DNA of 64,000 nucleotides from Methylomonas koyamae (GCF_019669905.1 NZ_AP019777.1:4216001-4280000); one strand, 5' to 3'; counted from the first letter of the stretch, positions 16,944-25,977 are shown. Notes: generated from the sequence alone by a model not told the origin. Program-made: numbers and translations.

Positions 16944-17804
16944 TCAAGGATTACAGTAATTGCAATGTCCGGCCGAGGCGAATTGCCGTTCGCGCACGAC
17001 CGACATTTGATGGCCGCAGCGCGGGCAGCGATGGATATCGGCTTTGACTTCCGCCGTCGCTTGCCCGCAATCCTCGCAAGGCAGACCGCGCACGACGCCG
17101 GACGCGGCAAAACCGGGTGCGGCGCAGGCAGGACAGCGCGACAGCAGCTTTTCGGCCAAGGCTTCGGCGGCGCGGCGGATATTCTGCATTCGGGTCGGAT
17201 TGGCGAAGGCGCGCATATCGGTTTCGATAAAAGCCTGGCGCTCGGGCGAAGACGCTAGCGCCCAGTCCAGCGCTTGTTCTAGCTGGTCCCAAGCCGATAT
17301 GCCCTTGCGAAACTCGGGGTGGTCTTGATGACCCGGCCGCACAATCAGGTAGTGTTCCGGAAAGCCGGCGGCCAGCGCGAAAAGCTCGGCTTGCTCCCAA
17401 TTGCTTACGGTTTGGTGGGCAAAATTGGTGGCACCCGACGCGGTGGCGACCACTTCTATCCCCAGGCGGTCGTCGATCCACACCAGCAATTCCAGATTGT
17501 GCGGCAACATGAACGTGACCGGGTCCGGTCCGAAAGCGCCCTCGCTGGCCAGGCCAATGGGTAGGCCAGCAAGCTCCATACCGATTCGGGCCTTGCTGCG
17601 CGCCGCCTCGAGCTGGCTGCCGGCACGGGCGATATCGCGGGTGAATGTCCCTAGCCGGTCGGTATCGTAGCCGTCGACATGCTCGATTTGGCACGCTAAC
17701 CGGCTATTCAGCACGTCGGCCAACGGCGTTTGTTTGCCGTGCTGGGTCAACAGGGCTACGCGCTGTCCGCAATAATCGCTTTCGATAGCATTCGATAGCG
17801 GCAT
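16944..17804 (-). CDS. DUF6671-like protein with two C-terminal zinc ribbons
   Basis: 286 residues from the ATG at 17804, which has a GGAGAG ribosome-binding site; a codon 21 bases upstream adds a non-conserved tail. The N-terminal part (YCGQRVALLTQHGKQTP, ASEGAFGPDPVTFMLPHNLE, DDRLGIEVVATASGATNFAH) matches my recollection of the uncharacterised DUF6671 family. The C-terminus has two Cys-rich ribbons, CPAC/CEDCG and CPRCG/CNYC. No enzymatic motif is evident. It is the last gene of the dabB-dabA-cysD-cysN-marC series, 21 bp after marC. The function is unknown. Confidence 0.75.
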   Translation of the reverse strand: MPLSNAIESDYCGQRVALLTQHGKQTPLADVLNSRLACQIEHVDGYDTDRLGTFTRDIARAGSQLEAARSKARIGMELAGLPIGLASEGAFGPDPVTFMLPHNLELLVWIDDRLGIEVVATASGATNFAHQTVSNWEQAELFALAAGFPEHYLIVRPGHQDHPEFRKGISAWDQLEQALDWALASSPERQAFIETDMRAFANPTRMQNIRRAAEALAEKLLSRCPACAAPGFAASGVVRGLPCEDCGQATAEVKADIHRCPRCGHQMSVVRERQFASAGHCNYCNP

Positions 17805-17825
17805 GACGGCTCTCCAGATTCCCAA

Positions 17826-18461
17826 TCAAACACCGGCCAACAGCGGAAACAGCTCCGTCATCCCGCCGGCGATGAATTCAACGGCGATGGAGCTGAGCAA
17901 CAGTCCCATAACCCGCGTCACCAGGTTCATGCCGGTTTGGCCCATGATGGCGACGATACGCGGCGCCAGCAACAGAAACAGCAACACGATACTGCTGACG
18001 GCGACTATCACTCCGCTGAACAGCAAATAATGATTCAACGACAAATCGCGGTGGGCGTAAACGATGGTCGTGCTGATCGCGCCCGGCCCCGCCAGCAACG
18101 GGATGGCCAGCGGCACCACCGCCACCGAAGCCTTGTCCTGCGACTCGGCGTCTTCTTCCGGGGTATGCCGCGAGCGGTCGTCGCTGGCCCGTAGCATCGA
18201 CATCCCCATCAGCAATAGCAACAGGCCGCCGGCCACGCGAAATGCCGGCAGGCCGATACCGAAAAAACCCAGAATCGGCTCTCCGGCCAGCAATGCGGTC
18301 AACAGCACCAGCGTCACCGCAAAGGCGGCGGTGATAGCCGTCTGCCGACGTTCGGCCGGCGTTTTGCGCTGGGTCAACGACAGATAAACCGGCATCGCGG
18401 TGATCGGATTCACCACCGATATCAAGCCGGCAAACAGTTGGAAGAATTCGTGCCAATTCAT
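17826..18461 (-). CDS. MarC family integral membrane protein
   Basis: 211 residues from the ATG at 18461, which has an AGGAAA ribosome-binding site 6-7 bp upstream; an in-frame codon at 18497 would overlap cysN and adds no conserved sequence. Six membrane segments are apparent, with the family motif SVVNPITAMPVYLSLT near the start and PLAIPLLAGPGAIS in the middle. Once linked to multiple antibiotic resistance, the family has no agreed function. It follows cysN by 25 bp, consistent with one transcript with the carbon/sulfate operon. Confidence 0.88.
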   Translation of the reverse strand: MNWHEFFQLFAGLISVVNPITAMPVYLSLTQRKTPAERRQTAITAAFAVTLVLLTALLAGEPILGFFGIGLPAFRVAGGLLLLLMGMSMLRASDDRSRHTPEEDAESQDKASVAVVPLAIPLLAGPGAISTTIVYAHRDLSLNHYLLFSGVIVAVSSIVLLFLLLAPRIVAIMGQTGMNLVTRVMGLLLSSIAVEFIAGGMTELFPLLAGV

Positions 18462-18486
18462 TAGGTTTTCCTGGCTGATTCGGGGT

Positions 18487-19815
18487 TCATTCGACAATCA
18501 CGCCGGCCGCTACGGTATGCAACGACACCGGATCGATCACGATAAAGCTGCCGGTGGTGCGATTGCTGCCGTAGGCATCGGCGAGCACCGGTTGATGCAG
18601 TTTTAATCGGGCGCGGACGATGTCGTTCATCTGTGCCGTATCCGGCGCCGCCTGCTGCGCTAAGCTATTGACGTCGACCCGGTAGCTCAGCTCTTCGAAC
18701 AAGGCATTGACGCTGCGGGTCGCGTGCTTGATCAGATACTTACGCCGCATGTCCAGCGGCTGCTCGGATAGCCAGCAGATATCCGCGGTCAAGCTCTTGG
18801 CGATGCGCGGCAATTGCTGCGGATCGCACAACATATCGCCGCGGGAAATATCGATCTCGCGGTCCAGCGCCACCACCACGGAGCGGTCGGCGCCGGCTTC
18901 GGCCAAGTCGCGCTCGGCCACGCTCAAGCGCGCGACCCGAGCCCGCTGTCCGTTCGGCATCACCGCCACTTCGTCGCCCAGCCGCAGCCGGCCGGAGGCC
19001 AGCATACCTTGGTAGCCGCGAAACTCCGTTGCGGTTTCGCCGTCGGCGCCGTTGCCCAGCATGACCCGCACTACCCGCTGCACCGGCAGCCGCAACGGGG
19101 CGTCCGCGGCATCGCGTCTGGCCGGGCTGGATTGCAGATGTTCGAGCAAACAGGGGCCGCTGTACCAGGGGATGGCCTCGGCGCGGGTGGCGACATTGGT
19201 CCCGTTCAACGCCGACAGCGGAATCGCCTGCACATGATGCCGACCCAAGCGGCCGACGAAAGTGTTGAAGTCGTCGACGATGGCTTGGTACACAGTCGGC
19301 TGCCAATCGACCAGGTCCATCTTATTCACTGCCAGCACCAGCTCGCGGATACCGAGTAAATGTGCCAGATAGGCGTGGCGACGGGTTTGGGTAACGACGC
19401 CCTTGCGGGCATCGACCAGCAGAATCGCCAGATCGGCGCCGGAGGCGGCGGTCACCATGTTGCGGGTGTATTGCTCGTGGCCGGGGGCGTCGCCGATGAT
19501 GAATTTGCGCCGCGCCGTGGCGAAGTAGCGGTAGGCCACGTCGATGGTGATGCCTTGCTCGCGCTCGGCGATCAGGCCGTCGGTCAGCAGCGACCAATCG
19601 ATGGCCGCCAGCCCGCGCTTTTGCGATGTGGCCCGGATCGAAGCCAGTTGGTCGGCGGCGACGTTGCCGGTGTCGTGCAGCAGGCGGCCGATCAGCGTGC
19701 TTTTGCCGTCGTCGACGCTGCCGGCGGTAATGAAACGGAGCAGGCCGGTCGGGCGAGCCGTCGATTCCGCTCCATGATCGAAGCTGTCGGCGCTTGAATT
19801 TAGCATTGCGTTCAT
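18487..19815 (-). CDS. cysN: Sulfate adenylyltransferase subunit 1 (GTPase)
   Basis: GTP-driven regulatory subunit of ATP sulfurylase, which forms adenosine 5'-phosphosulfate from sulfate and ATP with CysD. 442 residues. The start at 19815 shares its A with the cysD stop (TGATG), preceded by GAGGGG. EF-Tu-like GTPase motifs: GSVDDGKST, DAPGHEQY and NKMD, then beta-barrel domains (LRLPVQRVVR, FRGYQGMLASGRLRLGDEV). It ends near the usual CysN C-terminus, so no APS kinase (CysC) domain is fused; a cysC gene must lie elsewhere if needed. Fourth gene in the dab-cys operon. Confidence 0.95.
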   Translation of the reverse strand: MNAMLNSSADSFDHGAESTARPTGLLRFITAGSVDDGKSTLIGRLLHDTGNVAADQLASIRATSQKRGLAAIDWSLLTDGLIAEREQGITIDVAYRYFATARRKFIIGDAPGHEQYTRNMVTAASGADLAILLVDARKGVVTQTRRHAYLAHLLGIRELVLAVNKMDLVDWQPTVYQAIVDDFNTFVGRLGRHHVQAIPLSALNGTNVATRAEAIPWYSGPCLLEHLQSSPARRDAADAPLRLPVQRVVRVMLGNGADGETATEFRGYQGMLASGRLRLGDEVAVMPNGQRARVARLSVAERDLAEAGADRSVVVALDREIDISRGDMLCDPQQLPRIAKSLTADICWLSEQPLDMRRKYLIKHATRSVNALFEELSYRVDVNSLAQQAAPDTAQMNDIVRARLKLHQPVLADAYGSNRTTGSFIVIDPVSLHTVAAGVIVE

Positions 19816-20744
19816 CAGAAATACCCCTCTTTTTTGCGTTGTTCCATGGCCGCCTCCGAGGCGCGGTCGTCCAGGCGCGTGGCGCCGCGCTCTGTCAGCA
19901 GGCATTGCGCAGTTTCGGCGATGATGTCGGCGACGTTGCTCGCCGTCGATGCCACCGGTGCGGTACAGGAAATGTCGCCGACCGTGCGGAAGCGGCAACT
20001 GACCGTTTCCACGGTATCGCCGGGATTGGCCGGCGTTAGATGCGTCACCGGCACCAGAATGTCGCCGCGGCGCACCACCTGTCGCGGGTGGGCGAAGTAC
20101 AGTTCCGGCAATTCGATGTCCTCGCGCTGGATGTATTGCCAGACGTCGAGCTCGGTCCAGTTCGAAATCGGAAACACGCGCAGATGGTCGCCCAGCGCGA
20201 CGCGGGTGTTGTACAGAGACCATAGCTCGGGCCGCTGATTTTTCGGCTCCCACTGGCCGAATTCGTCGCGCACGCTGACGATGCGCTCCTTGGCCCGCGC
20301 TTTTTCCTCGTCGCGACGAGCGCCGCCGAAACAGGCGTCGAAGCCGAATTCGGCAATCGCTTCCATCAAGGTCACCGCTTGGTGGGCGTTGCGCGATTCC
20401 AACGCATGCCGCAAGCGTACCGAGCCTTTGCGAATCGAATCTTCGACGCTGCGCACGTGCAACCGGCAGCCGTAGCGCTCGGCCATGCGGTCGCGGTAGG
20501 CAATCACCTCGGCGTAATTGTGGCCGGTGTCGATATGCAGCAGCGCACAGCCGATGCGTTCCGGATAAAACGCTTTGTAGGCCAGATGCAGCAGTACGGC
20601 CGAATCCTTGCCGCCGGAGAACAGCAACACCGGATGGCGGCATTCCGCCGCTACTTCGCGCAGGATGAACAGCGCCTCGGCTTCCAGCAAATCCAAATGA
20701 TCGGCGGCGGCCGGATCGAGCCGCTCGCAGGTTGATACATTCAT
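19815..20744 (-). CDS. cysD: Sulfate adenylyltransferase subunit 2
   Basis: Catalytic subunit of ATP sulfurylase, a PP-loop ATP pyrophosphatase. 309 residues, normal length. PP-loop SGGKDSAVLLHL near residue 45; HIDTGHNYAEV; the GGARRDEEKARAKER block; FPISNWTELDVWQYI. It starts 1 bp after dabA, with GAGGAG in the dabA end as ribosome-binding site, and overlaps cysN. Cotranscription with an inorganic-carbon transporter rather than with cysH or cysC is unusual. Confidence 0.96.
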   Translation of the reverse strand: MNVSTCERLDPAAADHLDLLEAEALFILREVAAECRHPVLLFSGGKDSAVLLHLAYKAFYPERIGCALLHIDTGHNYAEVIAYRDRMAERYGCRLHVRSVEDSIRKGSVRLRHALESRNAHQAVTLMEAIAEFGFDACFGGARRDEEKARAKERIVSVRDEFGQWEPKNQRPELWSLYNTRVALGDHLRVFPISNWTELDVWQYIQREDIELPELYFAHPRQVVRRGDILVPVTHLTPANPGDTVETVSCRFRTVGDISCTAPVASTASNVADIIAETAQCLLTERGATRLDDRASEAAMEQRKKEGYF

Positions 20745-20745
20745 C

Positions 20746-23325
20746 TCAAAACTCCTCGCGGTCTATAGAAACCGGCTGCCAATAATGCGGACCGGCATAG
20801 CGATAGCAGCAGCCCTGATTGGGATCGATGCGCAACAGATGCAACCAACGGTTTTCCACCAACTGCCGCACCCCGGCTTGGTGCTCCAGAACCTGCTCGA
20901 TCATCGCCGCCGGCGCTTCGATAAACACGCTCAAACGCAGCGGCTCGTGCCGCAGGTTCCGCCCGTCGTGCAGCGACTGCCAGGGCAGGCCGGTACGCAG
21001 GTCGCCGCCGTTGCCCTCCAGGATGCCCAGGGTGCCGACCACATTGTGCAAGACCTTGTTGCCGCTACCGAAACGCCGGTTGTCGACGCTGGAGGCGTAA
21101 TACTGCAAGTTAATCCAACTGGCGACGACCATAGGTGCCGTCATGATCAGGTTCAGAATTGCGCCGTCGCCATCCTGGCGATAGTCGTAGTTGTGCAAGA
21201 ACGCCCGGCCGTCGAATCGGGCGCTAAGGCTACGTTGCCGCGGTGCGGCGACGAACGCGGCATTACCCGCCAAACCCCATTCCGGCCGGACCTGGGCCCA
21301 ATCGCGGCTGCGTTGCGCCATAGCCTTTAGCAAGCCGGCGGCATTGCCCACGGCCAGGCCCAACCCCGGCGCCCGTTCCCGCCGCGCCAACTGCGAGGCG
21401 TGCTCCAGCCAGTCTTGCAGTTGGGCCAGATCGGCGCTGAAGAAATGCGGCACTTGCTCCAGATCGAACAAGCTGACCGTATCGGTGGCGGTATCGTGCA
21501 GGCCGGCGATGAACCAGGTTTCTTTGGGGATAAGCAGCCCTTGGCCGGCCAGACCGGCCCGCACCTCGCGATCGTTGAGCACGGCGGCAGCGACGCGGGC
21601 GGTGGCTTCGCCGCTATGGCCGCCACAGGCGCCGCAATCCAGGCCGGCGGCATACGGGTTGTTGACGGTGCTGCTGCCGTGGCCGCAAAGCAATACCAAG
21701 CGGGCGAAGCGGTCGGTCAGGCTCATGCCCTGCAGTGCCTTGCGGGCCAGTTCGATGCGTTCGCCGAGGGCGATGCCGGTTTCCACCACCGCGCCTTTGG
21801 CGATCAAACGGCCGCGCTGGCGGGTGATGACCGGACCGATCCGGCCCAACACGGCTCGGTCCAGCCCGGCACTGCCCGGTTTGGCTACCGTTCGGGTCAA
21901 GCCCAGGCTGTCGCTGAGCAACTTGCCGGCAAAGCTCAAACCGGAAATCTCGACGTAGGAAAAACAGGACACCGCCGAATGTTTGAAGCCTTTCCATAGC
22001 CGCTGCAACCGTTTGTGCAGCCAGCGTTTTTCCAGAATTTTGCGCAAATCGCCGACGTCGGCATCGGCGACGCTTTCGCGGATCCGGTATTTAGGCTGCA
22101 ACAGCACCGGGCACTGCGCTTGGCCGCGATGATGGCCAAGGCCGATATATTCGATCGGAAAACCGAAAAAGCCGGCAAATCCCAGCGTTTCGATCTCTCC
22201 GGACACGGCCTCCAACGCCCGCCGATACACTTCGGAGCGAACATCGATACAAAACACCGCCTGTAACGCTTTACCGGCCGCTGGCTCTACAGCGGCAACC
22301 GCCGGCGACGCAGCCAATTGCCGCAGCAACCCGCGCTGCGTCGCCAGTTCATAAGCCGTCTGCAACACATGGCGAATCTCGGTCGCGCGGCCGGCCTCGG
22401 CCGCCGCCTGCGCCTGAGTTTGCCAAATATGCTGCCAGGCCTCTATGTCCGCCGGCCCGGCAACGCCGACGAGCAAGGCGTGCTCGTAAGCCAGGCGTAT
22501 CGCCAACAATTCGAGCATTGCCGCACCGGCTTGCTCCGGCTGGCCGTGCCAGTTTTTCTGGCGCAGCCAGGCACTCCAGCCCGCTATCGTCAGCAATTGC
22601 CGATAGCAAAAATCCGCCCAGCGTTCGGCCGGGATGCCGATAGCGGCGACAATCTGCGCGACGGCCTCGAAAGGTTTGTCCGGCAGGCCGGCGACATAGC
22701 GGCGGAAGCCGGAAATACCGGCCAGTTCCGGCGTGCGGTCGAAAGCCGCGGCCCGGCGCCAAGCCGCATACAACGGCCGGTCGCGCCACGGCATGCGCCA
22801 GGAGGCTTGCCCCTCGTCGAAATAGGCGGCACACCATTTCGAGATTTCGTCGGTGACGAAGGCGGCCCAGCGGCTGCCGTACGCCGCGTCCAAATGATCG
22901 GCCAGCGTCGGCCAACGCGGCGGTTCCGGGTCTGCCGGAGCCGGCCGCGCGTCGTGCAACTCGGCCAGACACTGTTCCAAGGCCATGCCGCTGCCGGTCA
23001 GTGCCAGCGCCTGTCCGATATCGGCGGTCCGTATCCGGCCGCGCCGGTATTGTTCGGCGTAGAACCGGGTCGGCATCAGCATGTCGCCGGCACCGGACTC
23101 GGCGGCCAATGTGCAGGCATCGGCAAACGCGCGTTCGCTCAACCCCAGAAACGGATTGACCGCGACGAAATGCTGTAGCGGCCACAGCGGTGCAATCCGG
23201 CTGCAGGCACTCTGAATCGCTGCGGTTAGCTCGGCCGCCGGCAAGCCATAATTCGGGGCAGAGCGGCCGCTAACCGCGGCGGCCGAGTCGGTTGTAACTT
23301 TCAATGGCGATAAGGCTGAGTTCAT
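20746..23325 (-). CDS. dabA: DabA, carbonic-anhydrase-like subunit of inorganic carbon transporter
   Basis: Cytoplasmic subunit of the DAB CO2/bicarbonate accumulation complex (formerly DUF2309/UPF0753). The start at 23325 overlaps the dabB stop (ATGA) and gives 859 residues. The zinc site known from the family is complete: Cys and Asp in CIDVRSE, His in CGHGSST, and a Cys 15 residues later in GLDCGACGGH. The complex is thought to hydrate CO2 directionally, powered by the cation flux through DabB. In a one-carbon-using bacterium it would feed carboxylation reactions, an inference. Third position overall in the transcript counting the leader ORF. Confidence 0.95.
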   Translation of the reverse strand: MNSALSPLKVTTDSAAAVSGRSAPNYGLPAAELTAAIQSACSRIAPLWPLQHFVAVNPFLGLSERAFADACTLAAESGAGDMLMPTRFYAEQYRRGRIRTADIGQALALTGSGMALEQCLAELHDARPAPADPEPPRWPTLADHLDAAYGSRWAAFVTDEISKWCAAYFDEGQASWRMPWRDRPLYAAWRRAAAFDRTPELAGISGFRRYVAGLPDKPFEAVAQIVAAIGIPAERWADFCYRQLLTIAGWSAWLRQKNWHGQPEQAGAAMLELLAIRLAYEHALLVGVAGPADIEAWQHIWQTQAQAAAEAGRATEIRHVLQTAYELATQRGLLRQLAASPAVAAVEPAAGKALQAVFCIDVRSEVYRRALEAVSGEIETLGFAGFFGFPIEYIGLGHHRGQAQCPVLLQPKYRIRESVADADVGDLRKILEKRWLHKRLQRLWKGFKHSAVSCFSYVEISGLSFAGKLLSDSLGLTRTVAKPGSAGLDRAVLGRIGPVITRQRGRLIAKGAVVETGIALGERIELARKALQGMSLTDRFARLVLLCGHGSSTVNNPYAAGLDCGACGGHSGEATARVAAAVLNDREVRAGLAGQGLLIPKETWFIAGLHDTATDTVSLFDLEQVPHFFSADLAQLQDWLEHASQLARRERAPGLGLAVGNAAGLLKAMAQRSRDWAQVRPEWGLAGNAAFVAAPRQRSLSARFDGRAFLHNYDYRQDGDGAILNLIMTAPMVVASWINLQYYASSVDNRRFGSGNKVLHNVVGTLGILEGNGGDLRTGLPWQSLHDGRNLRHEPLRLSVFIEAPAAMIEQVLEHQAGVRQLVENRWLHLLRIDPNQGCCYRYAGPHYWQPVSIDREEF

Positions 23326-24911
23326 TGCGGCATTCCTCCCGGTTGGCGATGGTCGAAGCGGTGCGATTTGGGCCAACAGCGATCGAGCACACGGTTGGCT
23401 ATCGTGCTGATGTAAAAACCGTTGTAGAGATGAACGTAGGCCGCTTGCCAGATCCTGGGTGCGGCCGGACCGGGATACTGAATCTGCAACATCAAGATCG
23501 CGAAAAACCCGGCCAGTACCACGCTGAGCAACAGGCCGTCGAACAGGCTGTCGACCGGCATCGGCCCGGCCACTTCGCCGCGCAGCAGCCCCAGAAAGCC
23601 GGCTTGCAGCGCGAAATACAGCAGGCTGGTGCCGGCGGCGATCGATACGGCTCTGAGGATTTGGCCGGGGCCGGCGTGATGGGCCAAAGCGTTCCAAAGC
23701 AGGTAGGTCAAAGCCATTTGCAAAATGGCGCCCAACAGGACGATACCGGGCTCTTCGGCCGGGTGCAGCCCGAACAGGCCGGCAGCGCCCGCGGTTAAGG
23801 CCAAGGCCGCCAGAAACGCCAACAGCAGTTCGCCGGGATGGCGGTTGTCGCGCAGCGGCGGCGCCCAAGCGGCGCGGGCGATGTCGACCACACTGCCGCT
23901 GGAGAGAAAGGCGTGCGCTTTATAAAGGGCGTGGGCCACGATATGCAGCAGCGCCGAGGAAAAGGCGCCCAAACCGCATTGCAGCATCATGAAACCCATC
24001 TGGCCGACGGTGGAAAACGCCAGCGACTTTTTGACACTGGTTTGGGTCAGCATCGCCAGCGATCCGAACAAGGCGGTGAAAGTGCCGATCACGGCCAGCA
24101 TATGCAGCGCGGCGGGGGCTTGCACCAGGATGTGGCTCATCCGAATCACCAGAAAGCCGCCGGCGTTGATGATGCCGGCGTGCATCAACGCCGAAACCGG
24201 GGTCGGCGTTTCCATCACTTCCGGCAACCAGCTATGAAACGGAAATTGTGCGGATTTCATGACTGCACCCACGATCAGCGCAAAGCTGGCGGCAGTCACG
24301 GTCGCACCATGCTCGGCAGCCGTTTCGGCGGTAAACAAGGCACCGAACTCCAAGGTACCGAAGGCGCGATACAGGCAGACGCCGGCCAATATCAAGGCAA
24401 TGTCGCCCAACCGGCTGACCAGGAACTTTTTGCGGGCGGCGATCCGGGCGCCCGGCCGTTCCGGATAAAACAGCAATAACCGGTGCAGGCACAGGCTGGT
24501 CACGATCCAGGCCAGCACGAAAACGGCGAAATGTCCGGCAATCACCAGTATCGAAACCGCGGCGACCGTCCAGCACAGCCATTGCAAGAAGCGGCGCTGG
24601 TCCGGATCGCCGTCCAGATAATTGCCGGAATAACGGATGACGACGGCGCCGATAAAGGCAACCAAAGTCAGCATTACCGCCGACAGGCGGTCGATGTAGA
24701 GCGGGACGCCGACCACGCTTCCCTCGAATTTGCCGAGCGCAAATATGCCGACCGCGCAAATCGCAGCGCTGACGAAGGCAGCGGCGGCAAGCGCGGCGCA
24801 AACCGCTGCGCTGGTGCGCGCCTTTGCCAAAACCCAGGCCGTAGCGGCCAACCCGGCGCAAATCAGTTGGGCCGGGGCGGCGAGCGCGGTGTATGCCAAC
24901 CAAGCGCTCAT
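23322..24911 (-). CDS. dabB: DabB, proton-conducting subunit of inorganic carbon transporter
   Basis: 529-residue membrane protein of the NuoL/MrpA antiporter superfamily (PF00361), about 13 membrane helices. Family residues are visible: the Lys/His-bearing KSAQFPFHSWLPEVMETPTP block, LMHAGIINAGGFL, and SVKKSLAFSTVGQMGFM. With DabA it forms an energy-coupled CO2 hydration system. The ATG at 24911 has an AGGAGG ribosome-binding site at 7 bp and overlaps the stop of a 28-codon upstream ORF (ATGA), so translation may be coupled to that leader. Divergent LysR regulator upstream. Confidence 0.93.
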   Translation of the reverse strand: MSAWLAYTALAAPAQLICAGLAATAWVLAKARTSAAVCAALAAAAFVSAAICAVGIFALGKFEGSVVGVPLYIDRLSAVMLTLVAFIGAVVIRYSGNYLDGDPDQRRFLQWLCWTVAAVSILVIAGHFAVFVLAWIVTSLCLHRLLLFYPERPGARIAARKKFLVSRLGDIALILAGVCLYRAFGTLEFGALFTAETAAEHGATVTAASFALIVGAVMKSAQFPFHSWLPEVMETPTPVSALMHAGIINAGGFLVIRMSHILVQAPAALHMLAVIGTFTALFGSLAMLTQTSVKKSLAFSTVGQMGFMMLQCGLGAFSSALLHIVAHALYKAHAFLSSGSVVDIARAAWAPPLRDNRHPGELLLAFLAALALTAGAAGLFGLHPAEEPGIVLLGAILQMALTYLLWNALAHHAGPGQILRAVSIAAGTSLLYFALQAGFLGLLRGEVAGPMPVDSLFDGLLLSVVLAGFFAILMLQIQYPGPAAPRIWQAAYVHLYNGFYISTIANRVLDRCWPKSHRFDHRQPGGMPQ

Positions 24912-24994
24912 AGCCGGCCTCCTGCCGTAACGGCACGGCGGTGAGCTGGGTGTTGCCGATTGGCGTTATTGCTATCGCGGCTGGTGCTACACAT
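24908..24994 (-). CDS. 28-codon leader ORF upstream of dabB
   Basis: An ATG at 24994 preceded by AAGGAGA at optimal distance opens a frame MCSTSRDSNNANRQHPAHRR plus eight more residues, ending in a TGA that overlaps the dabB ATG (ATGA). Its ribosome-binding site is as good as any in the operon. The peptide starts Met-Cys-Ser and is rich in Arg, Asn, Ser and His, without a membrane segment. It could be a regulatory leader peptide controlling dabB-dabA-cysDN by coupling or attenuation (the Cys codon at position 2 is suggestive in a sulfate operon), or a small protein. No similarity is recalled; function is inference. Confidence 0.5.
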   Translation of the reverse strand: MCSTSRDSNNANRQHPAHRRAVTAGGRL

Positions 24995-25043
24995 GACGAT
25001 CTCCTTGGCAGTGGTCGGTGAGATGCCATGCTAGCAATCGGCC

Positions 25044-25071
25044 ATTAATTCATCCAATATATGTACTTAAT
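25044..25071. promoter_or_regulatory. Candidate LysR operator between dabB and its regulator
   Basis: The arms ATTAA (25044-25048) and TTAAT (25067-25071) flank an AT-rich centre in the 104-bp space between the leader ORF and the LysR gene. Position, dyad symmetry and AT content fit a LysR-type binding site, but the arms are short and the T-N11-A core is not unique here. Confidence 0.3.
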
Positions 25072-25098
25072 AGAAACGTTCTGTTTTGTTAATGAAAA

Positions 25099-25977
25099 AT
25101 GGCCAGTCTGAATTATCACCACCTGCGTTATTTCTGGATGATCGCCAACGAAAGCAACCTGACCCGCGCGGCCGAGCGGCTGCACGTGTCGCAGTCGGCG
25201 CTGAGTATCCAATTGCGCCAACTCGAAGAGTCGCTAGGGCAAAAATTGTTCGAGCGCGAAGGCAAGCGCCTGCAACTGACCGAAGCCGGGCGGATAGCGC
25301 TGGATTACGCCAACGCTATTTTTCGCACCGGCGACGAGTTGATCAGTTTGATGCACGGCCGCTCGGCCGGCGAACGCCAACTGTTACGGATCGGTGCGGT
25401 TTCGACCTTGTCGCGCAACTTCCAACTGGAATTGGTGCGCTCCTGGGTGCAGCGCAGCGACGTCGAGTTAGTGCTGCACTCCGGCAGCTTGCGCGAATTG
25501 CTGCTGCAAATGCACGCGCATACCCTGGATCTGGTGTTGTCCAACCGGCCGGCACCGCGCGACGCCCAAGCCAATTGGCATTGCCATCTGTTGGACGAGC
25601 AGCCGGTCAGCCTGGTCGGCAAACCCGATGGTGCCGCCGCGCCGTTTCGGTTTCCGCAGGATTTGAACGCCAGACCGCTGTTGTTGCCCAGCATCGAGAG
25701 CGAAATTCGCGGCGCTTTCGATTTCATGCTGGAGCAAGCCGGCGTGCGGCCCATCGTGGTGGCGGAAGTGGACGACATGGCGATGTTGCGCTTGTTGGCG
25801 CGCGAATCGGACCATTTGGCCCTGGTGCCGCCGGTGGTCGTGCTGGATGAATTGCGCCAGGGCCTGTTGGTGGAGCATTACCGCATCGCCGACCTTCGCG
25901 AACGCTTTTACGCGATCACGCCCAGCCGGCGCTTTCCGAATGCTTTGCTGAAAGAGTTGTTGACCAAGGCAAGCTGA
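25099..25977 (+). CDS. LysR-family regulator, NhaR-like
   Basis: A 292-residue LysR-type regulator. N-terminal winged helix: NYHHLRYFWMIANESNLTRA, ERLHVSQSALSIQLRQLEES, then GKRLQLTEAGR. The opening resembles NhaR-group proteins (LNYxHLxYFW). The effector-binding domain follows (LLRIGAVSTLSRNFQLEL, LVLSNRPAP, LLPSIESEIRGAF). Divergent from the leader-dabB-dabA-cysDN operon, with 104 bp between start codons, so it is the probable local regulator, perhaps sensing CO2/bicarbonate, pH, sodium or sulfur status. No strong ribosome-binding site is seen before the ATG. Confidence 0.9.
   Translation: MASLNYHHLRYFWMIANESNLTRAAERLHVSQSALSIQLRQLEESLGQKLFEREGKRLQLTEAGRIALDYANAIFRTGDELISLMHGRSAGERQLLRIGAVSTLSRNFQLELVRSWVQRSDVELVLHSGSLRELLLQMHAHTLDLVLSNRPAPRDAQANWHCHLLDEQPVSLVGKPDGAAAPFRFPQDLNARPLLLPSIESEIRGAFDFMLEQAGVRPIVVAEVDDMAMLRLLARESDHLALVPPVVVLDELRQGLLVEHYRIADLRERFYAITPSRRFPNALLKELLTKAS

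Noticed and set aside
18487..20643. A 718-codon frame making a much longer CysN
   Set aside because: The extra N-terminal sequence is the shadow of cysD in another frame; the CysN fold starts after the overlapping TGATG at 19815.
20746..23868. A longer DabA starting at 23868
   Set aside because: The first 181 codons overlap dabB in another frame and show no DabA similarity; the ATGA overlap at 23325 is the natural start.
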